From assembly GCF_001648595.1 (NCBI RefSeq), contig NZ_LBAW01000015.1:53217-117216 (forward strand): 64,000 nucleotides of DNA, written 5' to 3'. The stretch is from Legionella bozemanae. GTDB lineage: Bacteria; Pseudomonadota; Gammaproteobacteria; Legionellales; Legionellaceae. The notes below the pieces were generated by a model. It was not told the origin of the DNA, ran no database searches, and was given only the letters and a program-made list of their open reading frames with translations. The translations under genes and the position numbers were made by a program. Numbering within the stretch: position 1 is the first letter of the stretch; the number at the start of each line of letters is the position of its first letter. Below are positions 8,934 to 18,458 of this stretch, in pieces.

Positions 8934-9264
8934 GACAATCAAACTCCCATCACTAATGAGAAAACAAAAAACATTATTTCACATAGAAAAAGTGATTAGA
9001 GCTCTTCCGCAGCATATGCGCTTCAAAAAAATTCTCTTATTTTTCATTGAAAATGAATAATGCCAATCTACTCTTCACCTATAACGTTAATTATAGTTAA
9101 AAGATTAAATATATTAGAAACTCCTATAAAATGCAGATGGCTTTTATGATGGAGCTTTTGGATACCGCGAGCACGTCGCGGTATGTAGGCAGGAAGAATG
9201 ACCGCAGAAAAAAAATTCACCAACTGTTTACAACGCTTCAAGACAGTAATTTTTTGGCTTATTT
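8934..9264. other. Intergenic region between the papain-like gene and iolE
   Basis: AT-rich. Carries the palindrome at 9162-9184 described separately. No other gene is visible. Confidence 0.5.
9162..9184. repeat. REP-like palindrome, copy 1
   Basis: A perfect 9-bp inverted repeat, ATACCGCGA / TCGCGGTAT, with loop GCACG. It is the first of a family of short GC-rich palindromes in this window. It lies downstream of iolE, where it may also stabilise or terminate the operon transcript. Confidence 0.75.
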
Positions 9265-10149
9265 CTATTTAATATGCTGCTGGAGAAAATCATAGGCCTT
9301 TTTAGCATACTGAAAAGGGGGAGCTTTAGCCGGATCCTGTTCTGCCTCAACAATCATCCAGCCAGAATATCGATGTTTTTGCAACATCTGAATGATGGGA
9401 GCAAATTCAATGGTCCCATCGCCAGGAACCGTAAATACACCAGCTCGTACGGCATCCATAAAGTTCATATGTTGACTCTTAACGTTATTGAGGATTTCGG
9501 CACGAACATCCTTTAAATGAACATACAAAATACGATCATTGTATTTATTGATTAAAGCAAGTGAATCAATATCAGCAAATGCAGCATGGCCGGTATCAAG
9601 CAATAAAGAAATCAATTGAGGGCTCGTGTTTTCCATTAAATAATCGATTTCATGTTCATAAAAAACGCCTGTTCCTGCATGATAGTGATAAACAAGCTGC
9701 ATATCAAAATCATAAGCAATACGACCAATAGTATGTAATCCTTGAAGCAGTTTTCCCCACTGCCCCTCATTAAACTCTGGTTTGTGAGGACTTAAAATAG
9801 GTAGATCTGTTCCTTGGATGGCGTGTCCACACTCACACACATTAATAAAAGATGCTCCCATCGCGCGCATAAAACTTAAATGCTCCATAAATCGCGATAA
9901 AGTATTTTCATACTGCTCCGTCTCCGTAAAAAAAGTACTGAACCAGGCACTCGATAGATGTAGTCCACGATCACTTAAAGCCTTTTTTAAAACAGAAACG
10001 TCACGAGGATACTTATTACCAAGCTCTGTACCTGTATAACCCGCCTCTGACATTTCTCTAATGCATTGTTCAAAACTAATTTCTTTCCCTAGCTCAGGGT
10101 CGTCATCATTGCACCAGTTAATAGGTGCAATTCCCAATTTAATGTGCAT
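9265..10149 (-). CDS. iolE: Myo-inosose-2 dehydratase
   Basis: 294 residues, the usual family length. The TIM-barrel xylose-isomerase-like fold starts IKLGIAPINWCNDDDPELG, the characteristic IolE opening, followed by GYTGTELGNKYPRD. Later metal-site segments are LLLDTGHAAFAD, YVHLKDVR and WMIVEAEQDP. It dehydrates scyllo-inosose to 3D-(3,5/4)-trihydroxycyclohexane-1,2-dione in the cytoplasm. It is the last gene of the minus-strand iol operon, 20 bases after iolD, with AAGGA before its ATG. Confidence 0.95.
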   Translation of the reverse strand: MHIKLGIAPINWCNDDDPELGKEISFEQCIREMSEAGYTGTELGNKYPRDVSVLKKALSDRGLHLSSAWFSTFFTETEQYENTLSRFMEHLSFMRAMGASFINVCECGHAIQGTDLPILSPHKPEFNEGQWGKLLQGLHTIGRIAYDFDMQLVYHYHAGTGVFYEHEIDYLMENTSPQLISLLLDTGHAAFADIDSLALINKYNDRILYVHLKDVRAEILNNVKSQHMNFMDAVRAGVFTVPGDGTIEFAPIIQMLQKHRYSGWMIVEAEQDPAKAPPFQYAKKAYDFLQQHIK

Positions 10150-10169
10150 ATATAATTCCTTAGGAGTCC

Positions 10170-12041
10170 TTAATATTCTCTAACGTTTTGCAATTGCGCT
10201 TGCATCCTGTGATGCGCTTTAGTTACTTCTTCTGAGTTAGATACCTCTGCAACCGCTACACGCCACCAGGTTTGATAGCCATTACTCATGGTCTTAGGCA
10301 ATATCGGCAATACAATCATTGAAGAACATGCTTCATTTCGCGCAGTTTCCATGGCAACAGCCAATTGCTCATAAGCATCCACAAAAAAAGTTTTAGCACC
10401 CAGACCTTCCGCGTATTTGCAAAAATTGATTGGCAAATAATTCCCAGAAAGCTTCTTGGTTTTATCTTCTCGATAACGAAACTCATTGCCAAAACCTTGG
10501 CTACCCTGGCTTTCTTGTAAATTTTTAATGCATTGAAAACCATGATTATTAAAAAGAATGATGGTTATTTTCTTGTGCTCCTGGATGCTGGTAAGCAACT
10601 CTGAATGCATCATCACAAAACTGCCATCGCCCACCAAAACATACACTTCACCAGGAGTATTTTCTTTAGCTAGCCTTACCCCTAAGCCTGCAGCGACTTC
10701 ATAACCCATGCAAGAGTACGCATATTCCAGATGATAATCTTTAGGCTTTTTGGATTTCCACAAACGATGCAAATCTCCGGGCAAACTTCCTGCAGCACAG
10801 ATAATGACATCATCTTCGGTCACCATTTCATTTAACAAACTGATGACTTTGGTTTGTGATAAACCATCCCCTGCCGCATGAGTCACAGTACAAATTCGTT
10901 TTAATTCCTTCTGCCATTCATTTTGATAGCGCTGCATACATTGTTGATACTCTTTAGATGTTTGATAAGCCCCTAATGTTTTCCCTAATTGTTCTAAGCC
11001 TGTTTTTGCATCTCCTTTCAACATCAAACCATTCATTTTGATTGCATCAAAACGGGAGACATTAAGATGAATGATTTGGCATTCTTCATTTTTAAAACCC
11101 CATTTAGACGCAGTAGTAAAATCTTGCAGACGCGAGCCGATTACTAAAATCACATCTGCTTGTGCTGCCAGAACATTGGCTACTTCAGAACCTGTGACAC
11201 CTATTCCACCCACATTCATACAGTGACTTTCTGGCAAAGCACTTTTTCCTGCCTGAGTTTCAGCAACTGGGATTTTATGGTGTTCTGCAAATTGAGATAA
11301 AACGTCTGTTGCAAATGAATAATGAACACCACCTCCTGCAATAATCAATGGTTTTTTTGCTTTAAAAATAAGTTGGGCGGCTTCATCCAGAGCACGTTCA
11401 CTAATAGGCTCTCGATCAATGTGCCAAAAACGTTTTTCAAAAAAAGAACGCTCATAATCATATGCTTCGGATTGCACATCCTGCGGTAAACATAACGTAA
11501 CCGTGCCCGTTTCAACAGGATCCGTAAGTACCCTCATTGCATTGATGCATGCGGTCATCAATTGTTCGGGGCGCGCAATTCGATCCCAATATTTACTCAC
11601 CGGCTTGAAGCAATCATTCACAGACAGGGTATAATCATGTGGGACTTCAAGTTGTTGTAATACGGGATCCGGCTGTCTGCAACTGAAAATATCGCCCGGT
11701 AGCAACAAGAGGGGAATTCTGTTTGTGGTTGCTGTAGCTGCTGCTGTAATCATATTGGTTGCACCTGGACCTATAGAGGAAGTACAGGCAAAAATACTTA
11801 ATCTGTTTTTTTGTTTTGCATAGGCCGTAGCTGTGTGTGCCATTCCTTGTTCGTTATGTCCCTGATAATAAGTCAGCCCATAATTGTCATACTCAAGCGC
11901 TTCACCTAAACCTGTCACATTCCCATGCCCAAAAATTCCAAATACTCCCGCAACAAACTGATGTGCATGCCCATCCAGCACTACGTATTGATTCGCCAAA
12001 AACCGCAATAAAGCCTGAGCCATTGTTAATCGAATTTTCAT
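10170..12041 (-). CDS. iolD: 3D-(3,5/4)-trihydroxycyclohexane-1,2-dione acylhydrolase
   Basis: 623 residues, a thiamine-diphosphate-dependent enzyme. The N-terminal pyrimidine-binding domain includes FGHGNVTGLGEALE and NEQGMAHTATAYAKQ. A central domain follows (ADVILVIGSRLQDFT). The C-terminal cofactor domain has the GDGSF...FNNHG metal/diphosphate motif near residue 470. It opens the ring to give 5-deoxy-D-glucuronate. It lies between iolCB and iolE in the same operon. The start has AAGGA nine bases upstream. Length and motifs match IolD rather than acetolactate synthase, and the flanking iol genes confirm this. Confidence 0.96.
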   Translation of the reverse strand: MKIRLTMAQALLRFLANQYVVLDGHAHQFVAGVFGIFGHGNVTGLGEALEYDNYGLTYYQGHNEQGMAHTATAYAKQKNRLSIFACTSSIGPGATNMITAAATATTNRIPLLLLPGDIFSCRQPDPVLQQLEVPHDYTLSVNDCFKPVSKYWDRIARPEQLMTACINAMRVLTDPVETGTVTLCLPQDVQSEAYDYERSFFEKRFWHIDREPISERALDEAAQLIFKAKKPLIIAGGGVHYSFATDVLSQFAEHHKIPVAETQAGKSALPESHCMNVGGIGVTGSEVANVLAAQADVILVIGSRLQDFTTASKWGFKNEECQIIHLNVSRFDAIKMNGLMLKGDAKTGLEQLGKTLGAYQTSKEYQQCMQRYQNEWQKELKRICTVTHAAGDGLSQTKVISLLNEMVTEDDVIICAAGSLPGDLHRLWKSKKPKDYHLEYAYSCMGYEVAAGLGVRLAKENTPGEVYVLVGDGSFVMMHSELLTSIQEHKKITIILFNNHGFQCIKNLQESQGSQGFGNEFRYREDKTKKLSGNYLPINFCKYAEGLGAKTFFVDAYEQLAVAMETARNEACSSMIVLPILPKTMSNGYQTWWRVAVAEVSNSEEVTKAHHRMQAQLQNVREY

Positions 12042-12062
12042 GCAAATTATTCCTTGAAATTA

Positions 12063-14075
12063 TTATTTTTTCAGACTTTGACTGCCGTCCTGCTCCCTAC
12101 TTCCCGCGACGTGTTCGCGGGATCCAGTGTTACTGGACAAACTAGACTCCGCAAACAAGTCGTGAGGGCGAGGCGTAGGCTGGTTGCCATGGCGGCCGAG
12201 GCCTTTTTTCCATACCCTGTTATTTGCCTTATGTGTTCTTGTCCATTCATGTTCTTTGATAAAAGTCGGTGTCGTATAGGGGTTATCTTTTAAATGACGA
12301 ATAAACCAAAGCGTATAAAGAGCATATCCCGGAGCGACACAATGCGCATGGGTCTGACCATTAGCAATTTGATACGTATCATAATTTTCAATACGTAAAA
12401 CCTCTTTCCCATTCTCACCAAATGCATAGCCTTGGGGTTCTGAAAAACGATAATGATAGATTTCAGGTTGATCATGATAATGAGAAGGATAACTTGACCA
12501 GCGCCCTTGAAAGGTAATAATTTCTCCAACAACTAAATTAGACTCAGGTCTGTTGCGCTTATCAAATACCGTCCTCACGATACGATATGAGCTATCATCC
12601 AAAATGTCTTTTCCCCGATTATCTAACTCCACAAGATTGGGCTGATTAAATAATAAAGGAGCAAATGAAGCATGATTTTCTGTCTCAATCAACAAAATTT
12701 CACAATCAGTCAACGCATCCACAGAAGCTCTTTGGCCGGCAGGACAATGCAAGACGATAGGCTCCTGAGAAAAATAATCATAGCGCGCTACATGCTGGCT
12801 TTGCTGTCCATAGTGAAATATTACTTTTCCAGTCATTAATAAGGCAGCAAATTCATAATGTTCATTAAATAAGTAGTTTTGGCCAGCATCTAATTTAATC
12901 GAGCGAAAACTCATGCCTTGAGATAAGGGCTCTAATGTAACAATGGCATTTAATCCTCGATTAAAACCCTGGGGGTTTTTAATAAGAATCGGAGAATTAT
13001 GTTGATTATGCTTTTGATGTAAGTGCAGCAAATAAGCACTTTTCCAAATTTGCGGATCATCATCAAAATGTTGAATAAAATAGTCTAACTCTTCTTTATA
13101 AGGAATAGCTGGAGCACAGCCATGGCGAGTGACTACCAGAGCCCCACTGGCATTCGCATAAGTAGTAGCAGCCTCCCAGGATTTCCCCTGCAAAAGAGCT
13201 GATAAGAGACCAGCCATAAATCCGTCGCCTGCTCCAAGCACATTCAGTACTTCAACAGGAAACGGCTTAGATTGTAAGCACTGGCTGCCGTTAGCAAAAT
13301 GAACTTCACAACCTTTCTCGCCACGCTTTATCACTACAGGTGCCTGAGTCAATTCCCTTATTTTCTCTAATGCATCATAAACTTCCTCACATCCACCTGC
13401 GATACAAATTTCCTCCTCAGTACCTACGATTAAATCACAAAGAGATAAAATACGTTGATAGATTTTACTTACTTTCTGACTATGGCGGTATCGCGTTTCT
13501 CCATCACCTAATGCGGTTAATCCCCAAAGAACAGGACGATAATCCAGATCAAGAACTACTGCAGTTTCAGCCTTTCTTGCACATTGGATAACCTCTTCGG
13601 TAGTTTGTAACATCGTATCAGTAGATAATCCTGTACCTGTGATTAAAATAGCTTTCGCCTGTTCCAACACGCTCTGGCTTATTTGCTGCGGCTTAATTTG
13701 CATATCCGCACAATCAGTACGATAAAACATTAAAGGGAATTCATGAGGAGGCTTAATACCCAGCAATACCAGTCCTGTTAAATGATGTTCCGTTGTCTGT
13801 AGCAAGTCGGTATTGACTCCTTCAGCATGTAATTCATTTTTTAAAAAATGCCCCATTTCATCGTGACCAACACAAGAAAACATCATACATTTTAGACCAA
13901 GACGGGCAGCACCCACGGCAATATTTCCTGCACAGCCCCCTAGATATTTTTTAAAACTCTGAGCGTCGCTAAGCGATACACCAATTTGCTCTGCATACAG
14001 ATCAACTGCTACCCGTCCCATGCAAATCAAATCTACAGATCTATTTGTATCAAAGTAAAATGATGGATAAATCAT
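12063..14075 (-). CDS. iolCB: Fused 5-dehydro-2-deoxygluconokinase / 5-deoxyglucuronate isomerase
   Basis: 670 residues joining two enzymes. Residues about 1-330 are a PfkB-family kinase (LGGCAGNIAVGAARLG near the start and the catalytic GAGDGFMAG motif). Residues about 365-625 are the cupin-type isomerase IolB, with the metal-binding YPSHYHDQPEIYHYRF segment. IolB makes 2-deoxy-5-keto-gluconate and IolC phosphorylates it, so the fusion links consecutive steps. The same fusion is known in Legionella. The last 45 or so residues are an arginine/serine/histidine-rich tail with no counterpart expected in IolB. Part of the tail is encoded by a REP-like palindrome (12103-12121). GAGGATGAC precedes the ATG, and iolG ends 7 bases upstream. 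Confidence 0.95.
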   Translation of the reverse strand: MIYPSFYFDTNRSVDLICMGRVAVDLYAEQIGVSLSDAQSFKKYLGGCAGNIAVGAARLGLKCMMFSCVGHDEMGHFLKNELHAEGVNTDLLQTTEHHLTGLVLLGIKPPHEFPLMFYRTDCADMQIKPQQISQSVLEQAKAILITGTGLSTDTMLQTTEEVIQCARKAETAVVLDLDYRPVLWGLTALGDGETRYRHSQKVSKIYQRILSLCDLIVGTEEEICIAGGCEEVYDALEKIRELTQAPVVIKRGEKGCEVHFANGSQCLQSKPFPVEVLNVLGAGDGFMAGLLSALLQGKSWEAATTYANASGALVVTRHGCAPAIPYKEELDYFIQHFDDDPQIWKSAYLLHLHQKHNQHNSPILIKNPQGFNRGLNAIVTLEPLSQGMSFRSIKLDAGQNYLFNEHYEFAALLMTGKVIFHYGQQSQHVARYDYFSQEPIVLHCPAGQRASVDALTDCEILLIETENHASFAPLLFNQPNLVELDNRGKDILDDSSYRIVRTVFDKRNRPESNLVVGEIITFQGRWSSYPSHYHDQPEIYHYRFSEPQGYAFGENGKEVLRIENYDTYQIANGQTHAHCVAPGYALYTLWFIRHLKDNPYTTPTFIKEHEWTRTHKANNRVWKKGLGRHGNQPTPRPHDLFAESSLSSNTGSREHVAGSREQDGSQSLKK
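12103..12121. repeat. REP-like palindrome, copy 2, inside the 3' end of iolCB
   Basis: A perfect 7-bp inverted repeat, CCCGCGA / TCGCGGG, with loop CGTGT. It is the same family as 9162-9184, but here it is translated as part of the iolCB tail (SREHVAGSRE). Confidence 0.7.
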
Positions 14076-14082
14076 GTCATCC

Positions 14083-15099
14083 TCAACTTATAGAAACAGG
14101 TAATTTAGTAACCAAAGATTGTTTTGCAGCTTGGGCGATACGCAAGGCTTGCAACCCATCTCTTCCAGAAACAGGGCTGGGTTTATTATGCAGCCAAGCA
14201 TCATAAAATGAATTTAACTCTGCTCTAAACGCCTGATGATAACGTTCAAGAAAAAAATATTCTGGATTGGCTTGTTCTGTGAAGGTATTTGCATAATGAA
14301 TCACTGAATGTTTCAATTGATTATTGGCCAACAACATTCCTTCTTTACCGAATACCTCAATCCGTTGATCATATCCATAAACCGCCTGGCGACTATTATC
14401 AATGACACCCATCGCGCCATTAGCGAAACGCATTTGTATGATTGCAGTATCCACATCATCTAATGCTTCAAAATCTGGATTAATCAGTACTGCGCCCGTC
14501 GCATACACCTCAATAACTTCCGATTGGGTTAAAAAACGAGCCATATCAAAATCGTGAATGGTCATGTCCATAAACAGGCCTCCAGAGGTTGCGCAGTACT
14601 CCTTGGTAGGACAAACAGGGTCACGAGAGGTAATCTTAACAAGATGAACGGCACCAATTTCACCTGTTTGCACCTGTTGGTGCAGATGGGCAAAACTTGG
14701 ATCAAAGCGTCGATTAAAACCGAGCTGTAATAAAGTGTTATTTGCCTGCACTGTTTCTAATACATCCAAAATTTCTTTTTCATTCAAGCCTATTGGTTTC
14801 TCACAAAATATCGCTTTACCCGCTTCGCTTGCTGCTTTAATCTGCTCTACATGCAAATTCGAAGGTGAAGCAATCAGGATTGCATCCAGACGTTGATGAA
14901 ACACTACTTCTTCAAAATGAGTGTATTGACCTGTAATCGACAATTTATCGGCCCATTCCTTATTCAGATAAGGATCTGCGATGGCTAGTAATTCATATTG
15001 TGGTAAATAATATTTGATATTCTCTGCATGTAACTTACCGATTCGTCCTGCACCAATGATCCCTATACGGCATTTTCTTAGTTGATGTGCATTATCCAT
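14083..15099 (-). CDS. iolG: Inositol 2-dehydrogenase
   Basis: 338 residues of the Gfo/Idh/MocA family. The N-terminal NAD-binding motif is IGIIGAGRIGKLHAENI. The conserved EKPIG loop is near residue 97. The catalytic segment MDMTIHDFDMARF follows. It oxidises myo-inositol to scyllo-inosose with NAD+, the first catabolic step. Second gene of the operon, directly after the transporter (3-base gap), with GAGAG before the ATG. Length is standard. Confidence 0.95.
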   Translation of the reverse strand: MDNAHQLRKCRIGIIGAGRIGKLHAENIKYYLPQYELLAIADPYLNKEWADKLSITGQYTHFEEVVFHQRLDAILIASPSNLHVEQIKAASEAGKAIFCEKPIGLNEKEILDVLETVQANNTLLQLGFNRRFDPSFAHLHQQVQTGEIGAVHLVKITSRDPVCPTKEYCATSGGLFMDMTIHDFDMARFLTQSEVIEVYATGAVLINPDFEALDDVDTAIIQMRFANGAMGVIDNSRQAVYGYDQRIEVFGKEGMLLANNQLKHSVIHYANTFTEQANPEYFFLERYHQAFRAELNSFYDAWLHNKPSPVSGRDGLQALRIAQAAKQSLVTKLPVSIS

Positions 15100-15102
15100 T
15101 TT

Positions 15103-16515
15103 TTAATCTCTCACTAATTCAATTTCGTTTGTTTTTATTTCTGATAATGATTTGCCAATGTCTCTGATTTTTTTACCTGACATCAAATTTTTCTCTATTT
15201 TTTCCAAAGAAGTCCCTGTTGTCTCAGGTACAAAATGATAAACAAAGAAAAAAGCCAGCAAGCATAATGAACCAAATAAAGCAAAAGTAAGTCCTTCTCC
15301 TAAATTTTGGTAAATCGCCAGAAAAGATATGGAAACTACAAAATTAGCGCCCCATTGCGCTACCGTGGCAATACTCATCGCCAAACCACGCACCGATAAA
15401 GGATAAATTTCAGAGATCAAAACCCAAAATAAAGAGCCTACGCTAATACAATAACCCATTACATAAGTTGATAAAGAACCCAATATCCAAAATTTTTGAC
15501 CAGGTAATTCTGTATTAAATAAAAGGCTCACTACAAAAAGGCTTAGGGCAGCGAGCATCGCACCACTTAATAATAGGAAACGTCGACCTAATTTATCGAT
15601 ATAAAATAAAGTAAGTAATGTAAATAAAAAATTAACTGCCCCCATACAAAAGGTAGCCAAAATGGCATTCGAAACAGGATAAAAACCCGCTGATTCAAAA
15701 ATAACGGGGCCGTAATACATTACTGCATTAATTCCAGAGAACTGCTGAAATATTCCCAAACTGATACCAACCACGAGAACAAAAATGATTGGAGCTCGAA
15801 ACAATAAGTTATGATTCGGTTGGGTTTGTTGTATATTGCTCTGGATCTCATCGACTTCTTTTTGAATATCATACTCCAACGGACGAATACGTTTTAAAAC
15901 GTGCAAGGTTTTATCCATTCCATATTTCTTCATGAGCCAACGCGGTGAATGGGGAACAAAATGCATCCCTATAAATAAAATCAGGGCAGGAATACTCCCC
16001 ATTCCAAATAATAATCGCCAGCTGTTTACAGAGTAGTCATGGAAAAAATAACCGATTAAATATGCTATTGCCTGACCAAAGGTAATCGTCAAACCATTAA
16101 TCAACACTAAAGTTCCTCTTCGGTCAGGAGGAGCAATTTCTGCAATAAATAATGGGGTAATGTAAGAAGCAATTCCAATGCAAATACCAATGATAAATCG
16201 ACCAACTAATAACAGAATGAACTCATGTGTGATTGCACATAGAGCAGTCCCTACAATAAACCCCATAGCAACTGTTTTGAGTAGAAAACGCCGACTTAGT
16301 TTATCAGCAAAGAAACCACTTAAAGGAATGCCAAGAATACAACCAAGTATACTAATACTCACTACCTGGGACCATTGCCACTCAGAAAGAAACAATTGAG
16401 CCATCACCTGATCTTTAACATCGGCGATCACACTGGAATCAAAACCAAATAAAAAACCACCAAATCCAGCAATCAGGGCAACAAAAAAAACAAATGAATT
16501 AACTCCTGCATTCAT
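15103..16515 (-). CDS. iolT: Sugar-porter MFS transporter, probable myo-inositol/H+ symporter
   Basis: 470 residues with 12 hydrophobic segments. It carries sugar-porter family signatures: DKLSRRFLL after TM2, RFIIGICIGIASYITPLFIAE, PHSPRWLMKKYG, a second DKLGRRFLL, and the closing VPETTGTSLEKIE. Located in the inner membrane. First gene of the iol operon, so myo-inositol is the inferred substrate. Sequence alone would not separate it from xylose or other sugar porters. AGGG precedes the ATG. Confidence 0.9.
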   Translation of the reverse strand: MNAGVNSFVFFVALIAGFGGFLFGFDSSVIADVKDQVMAQLFLSEWQWSQVVSISILGCILGIPLSGFFADKLSRRFLLKTVAMGFIVGTALCAITHEFILLLVGRFIIGICIGIASYITPLFIAEIAPPDRRGTLVLINGLTITFGQAIAYLIGYFFHDYSVNSWRLLFGMGSIPALILFIGMHFVPHSPRWLMKKYGMDKTLHVLKRIRPLEYDIQKEVDEIQSNIQQTQPNHNLLFRAPIIFVLVVGISLGIFQQFSGINAVMYYGPVIFESAGFYPVSNAILATFCMGAVNFLFTLLTLFYIDKLGRRFLLLSGAMLAALSLFVVSLLFNTELPGQKFWILGSLSTYVMGYCISVGSLFWVLISEIYPLSVRGLAMSIATVAQWGANFVVSISFLAIYQNLGEGLTFALFGSLCLLAFFFVYHFVPETTGTSLEKIEKNLMSGKKIRDIGKSLSEIKTNEIELVRD

Positions 16516-16751
16516 AGTATTACCATCCCTAGCTCATACTTAATGGTTGGTGATGTTATCATTCTCCATGTCGAATAAATAGATGGTAATGTCTGAAAAT
16601 AAACAATTTTCTGGCGAAGTATTTTTCTCGACAAACGTTGGATTTAATAGCCTGAGGGAGCTCACTTTTTAACTTGTTTAATCTGTAGATTTCAACGTCC
16701 CGCCCCCGCGAACAAATCCTGAGAGAATCACGCGAAATTTACCTCCCCTAC

Positions 16752-16773
16752 GTACCGCGCTTATGCGCGGTAC
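16752..16773. repeat. REP-like palindrome, copy 3
   Basis: A perfect 9-bp inverted repeat, GTACCGCGC / GCGCGGTAC, with a TTAT loop. It is preceded by the CCTGAGAGAATCACGCGAAA module. Confidence 0.8.
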
Positions 16774-16831
16774 CCAGAAGATGTTTCTTGAGGCACAAAA
16801 GGTGCTGATTAGGAGGGGCTATTGCTCTGGA

Positions 16832-16852
16832 TACTGCGCATAAAGCGCAGTA
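16832..16852. repeat. REP-like palindrome, copy 4
   Basis: An 8-bp inverted repeat, TACTGCGC / GCGCAGTA, with an ATAAA loop. Compared with copy 3, the fourth stem pair changes from C-G to T-A on both sides. It is followed by CGTAG, in opposite orientation to copy 3. Confidence 0.8.
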
Positions 16853-16896
16853 CGTAGAACGTTGAGTATCGTTCATTTAAAAACATAAAGTTACTT

Positions 16897-17256
16897 TTAT
16901 TTCTCTAGAGATATTCCCTGATGAAACACCATCCGCCATATGTTATTTTTTCTTCGCCAAATCGAAATACGTCGAGCAAATTTACTTTCTGAAAAATGAT
17001 TTTGCTTCATCTCGCTGAGGTACGTTAATAAAACCACGTCTTCTACCAAAAGTTTTGCCTCAAACTCCGTACCTGTTGCTTCAGAATAATCTTCTAGTGA
17101 CAACCATCGGGCTGCTTCATTTTTATCATGAATTTTGCCGTTACTTCCATATTCAATAAACTCATCATCGATTAAATTGATTAAAACAGCGACTGAATCC
17201 TTCTTGGCAAGCAACTGTTTTTCATAATGAATAATTTGATTAACAACTGATTCCAT
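16897..17256 (-). CDS. NTF2-like / DUF4440-type protein
   Basis: 119 residues. The pattern is that of SnoaL/NTF2-like small cone-shaped proteins: an N-terminal helix, LINLIDDEFIEYGSNGKIHDK in the middle, and closing strands ARRISIWRRKNNIWRMVFHQG, typical of DUF4440. Members often bind small molecules or act as accessory domains. No catalytic residues can be assigned. It is solitary between the iol operon and ubiX. Confidence 0.75.
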   Translation of the reverse strand: MESVVNQIIHYEKQLLAKKDSVAVLINLIDDEFIEYGSNGKIHDKNEAARWLSLEDYSEATGTEFEAKLLVEDVVLLTYLSEMKQNHFSESKFARRISIWRRKNNIWRMVFHQGISLEK

Positions 17257-17584
17257 AAGTTAGTTCCTCTCAATGCACTCTTCCATTAGTCGAGTGGCAA
17301 CTGCTTAAACTTTGAACACAAGTCACTCTTCTTACCTACTTGCTAGGCTTTATGCACGGCATCCAGCCACTCGAACCTATAAGATTCCGCCCATAAAGCA
17401 CAGGAATGCAAGCATTTTTAGATACGTTTACTTAACCGCATAAGTACTTAGGCAAAATTTTTGTCGCAAAATATGATAATATATACAAAGATGAGTGATG
17501 CAAAGTAATTTTAGATGCAGCCTTTTTGCTCCCAATGCATCGTTTTTAGATTAAAACCATGAGCCATACCCCCAAGGTTAAGTT
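17257..17584. other. Intergenic region with degenerate repeat copies
   Basis: Around 17344-17400 are decayed relatives of the dispersed palindromes (GGCTTTATGCACGGCATCCAG, and CCCATAAAGCACAG in the other orientation). The distal part (17440-17500) is AT-rich and should contain the ubiX promoter. No gene is seen. Confidence 0.45.
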
Positions 17585-18181
17585 ATGAAAAAAAAGCGGA
17601 TTATAGTCGGTATCACTGGGGCTTCCGGAATTATTTATGGGATCCGTCTGTTGGAGTTATTAGCTCATACAGAGTACGAAACCCATCTTATAGTATCCAA
17701 AGCCGCCCAACAAACTCGCGCCTATGAATCCGAACTTTCTGCAACTGATCTTTATAATCTTGCCGATAAGCATTATCCAATTTATGATATCGCCGCATGC
17801 ATTTCGAGTGGCTCTTATATTACTTCAGGCATGATTATTGCGCCTTGTTCCATGCGAACCTTAGCAGACATTGCTTGTGGGACAACCTCTAATTTATTAA
17901 CCCGTGCAGCAGATGTTATTTTAAAAGAACGCCGACGGTTGGTATTAATGGTTCGTGAAACCCCGCTGCATCTTGGCCATATTGAAAATATGAAACGGGC
18001 AACAGAAATAGGTGCTATTATCGCTCCTCCTGTGCCTGCATTTTATAATAATCCGCAAACAATCGATGACATTGTTACCCATAGCGTTGGACGCGTTCTT
18101 GATTTATTTGATATAGAACTCAATTGCATTAACCGCTGGGATGAAAAAGAAAAGAAAACAATCCCTGAACATGAAGATTAA
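17585..18181 (+). CDS. ubiX: Flavin prenyltransferase
   Basis: 198 residues, normal for UbiX/Pad1. The N-terminus has IIVGITGASGIIYGIRLLE, the flavoprotein signature. MIIAPCSMRTLADIACG follows, and RETPLHLGHIENM covers the conserved dimethylallyl-phosphate site. The enzyme makes prenylated FMN for UbiD-type decarboxylases, supporting ubiquinone synthesis. No ubiD is adjacent. The start follows AAGGTTAAGTT. Confidence 0.93.
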   Translation: MKKKRIIVGITGASGIIYGIRLLELLAHTEYETHLIVSKAAQQTRAYESELSATDLYNLADKHYPIYDIAACISSGSYITSGMIIAPCSMRTLADIACGTTSNLLTRAADVILKERRRLVLMVRETPLHLGHIENMKRATEIGAIIAPPVPAFYNNPQTIDDIVTHSVGRVLDLFDIELNCINRWDEKEKKTIPEHED

Positions 18182-18458
18182 TTGATGCAAGATATTCAAC
18201 CACCTTCGTTTGAAACATACTTACTGAAAATATACAAAATCCATTGTTTAATGGAGTACAATTCAAGCCTACCTTTGCTATAGAGTAAAAAGGAGTATTA
18301 ATTTTAATATCCGCAAAAGGATAGGTGTGATTTCAATATATCTCATTAAGTTCTATTCTGTGGCATTATTGTGATATAAACATTGTCAGAAGGTCAATGA
18401 TCATAAATAAATAGATGAAACAAGGTGATTTTGAGTGATTTGTTAACAAGGAATGTAA

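Larger units (their letters stand above)
16516..16896. other. Intergenic region upstream of the iol operon, carrying repeats
   Basis: Should hold the iol promoter (proximal 100 bases, AT-rich) but I cannot assign clear hexamers. Around 16711-16740 is a CCTGAGAGAATCACGCGAAA module, also seen near 58505 and 63872. Palindromes follow at 16752-16773 and 16832-16852. No gene is visible. No iolR regulator lies in the window. Confidence 0.6.
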
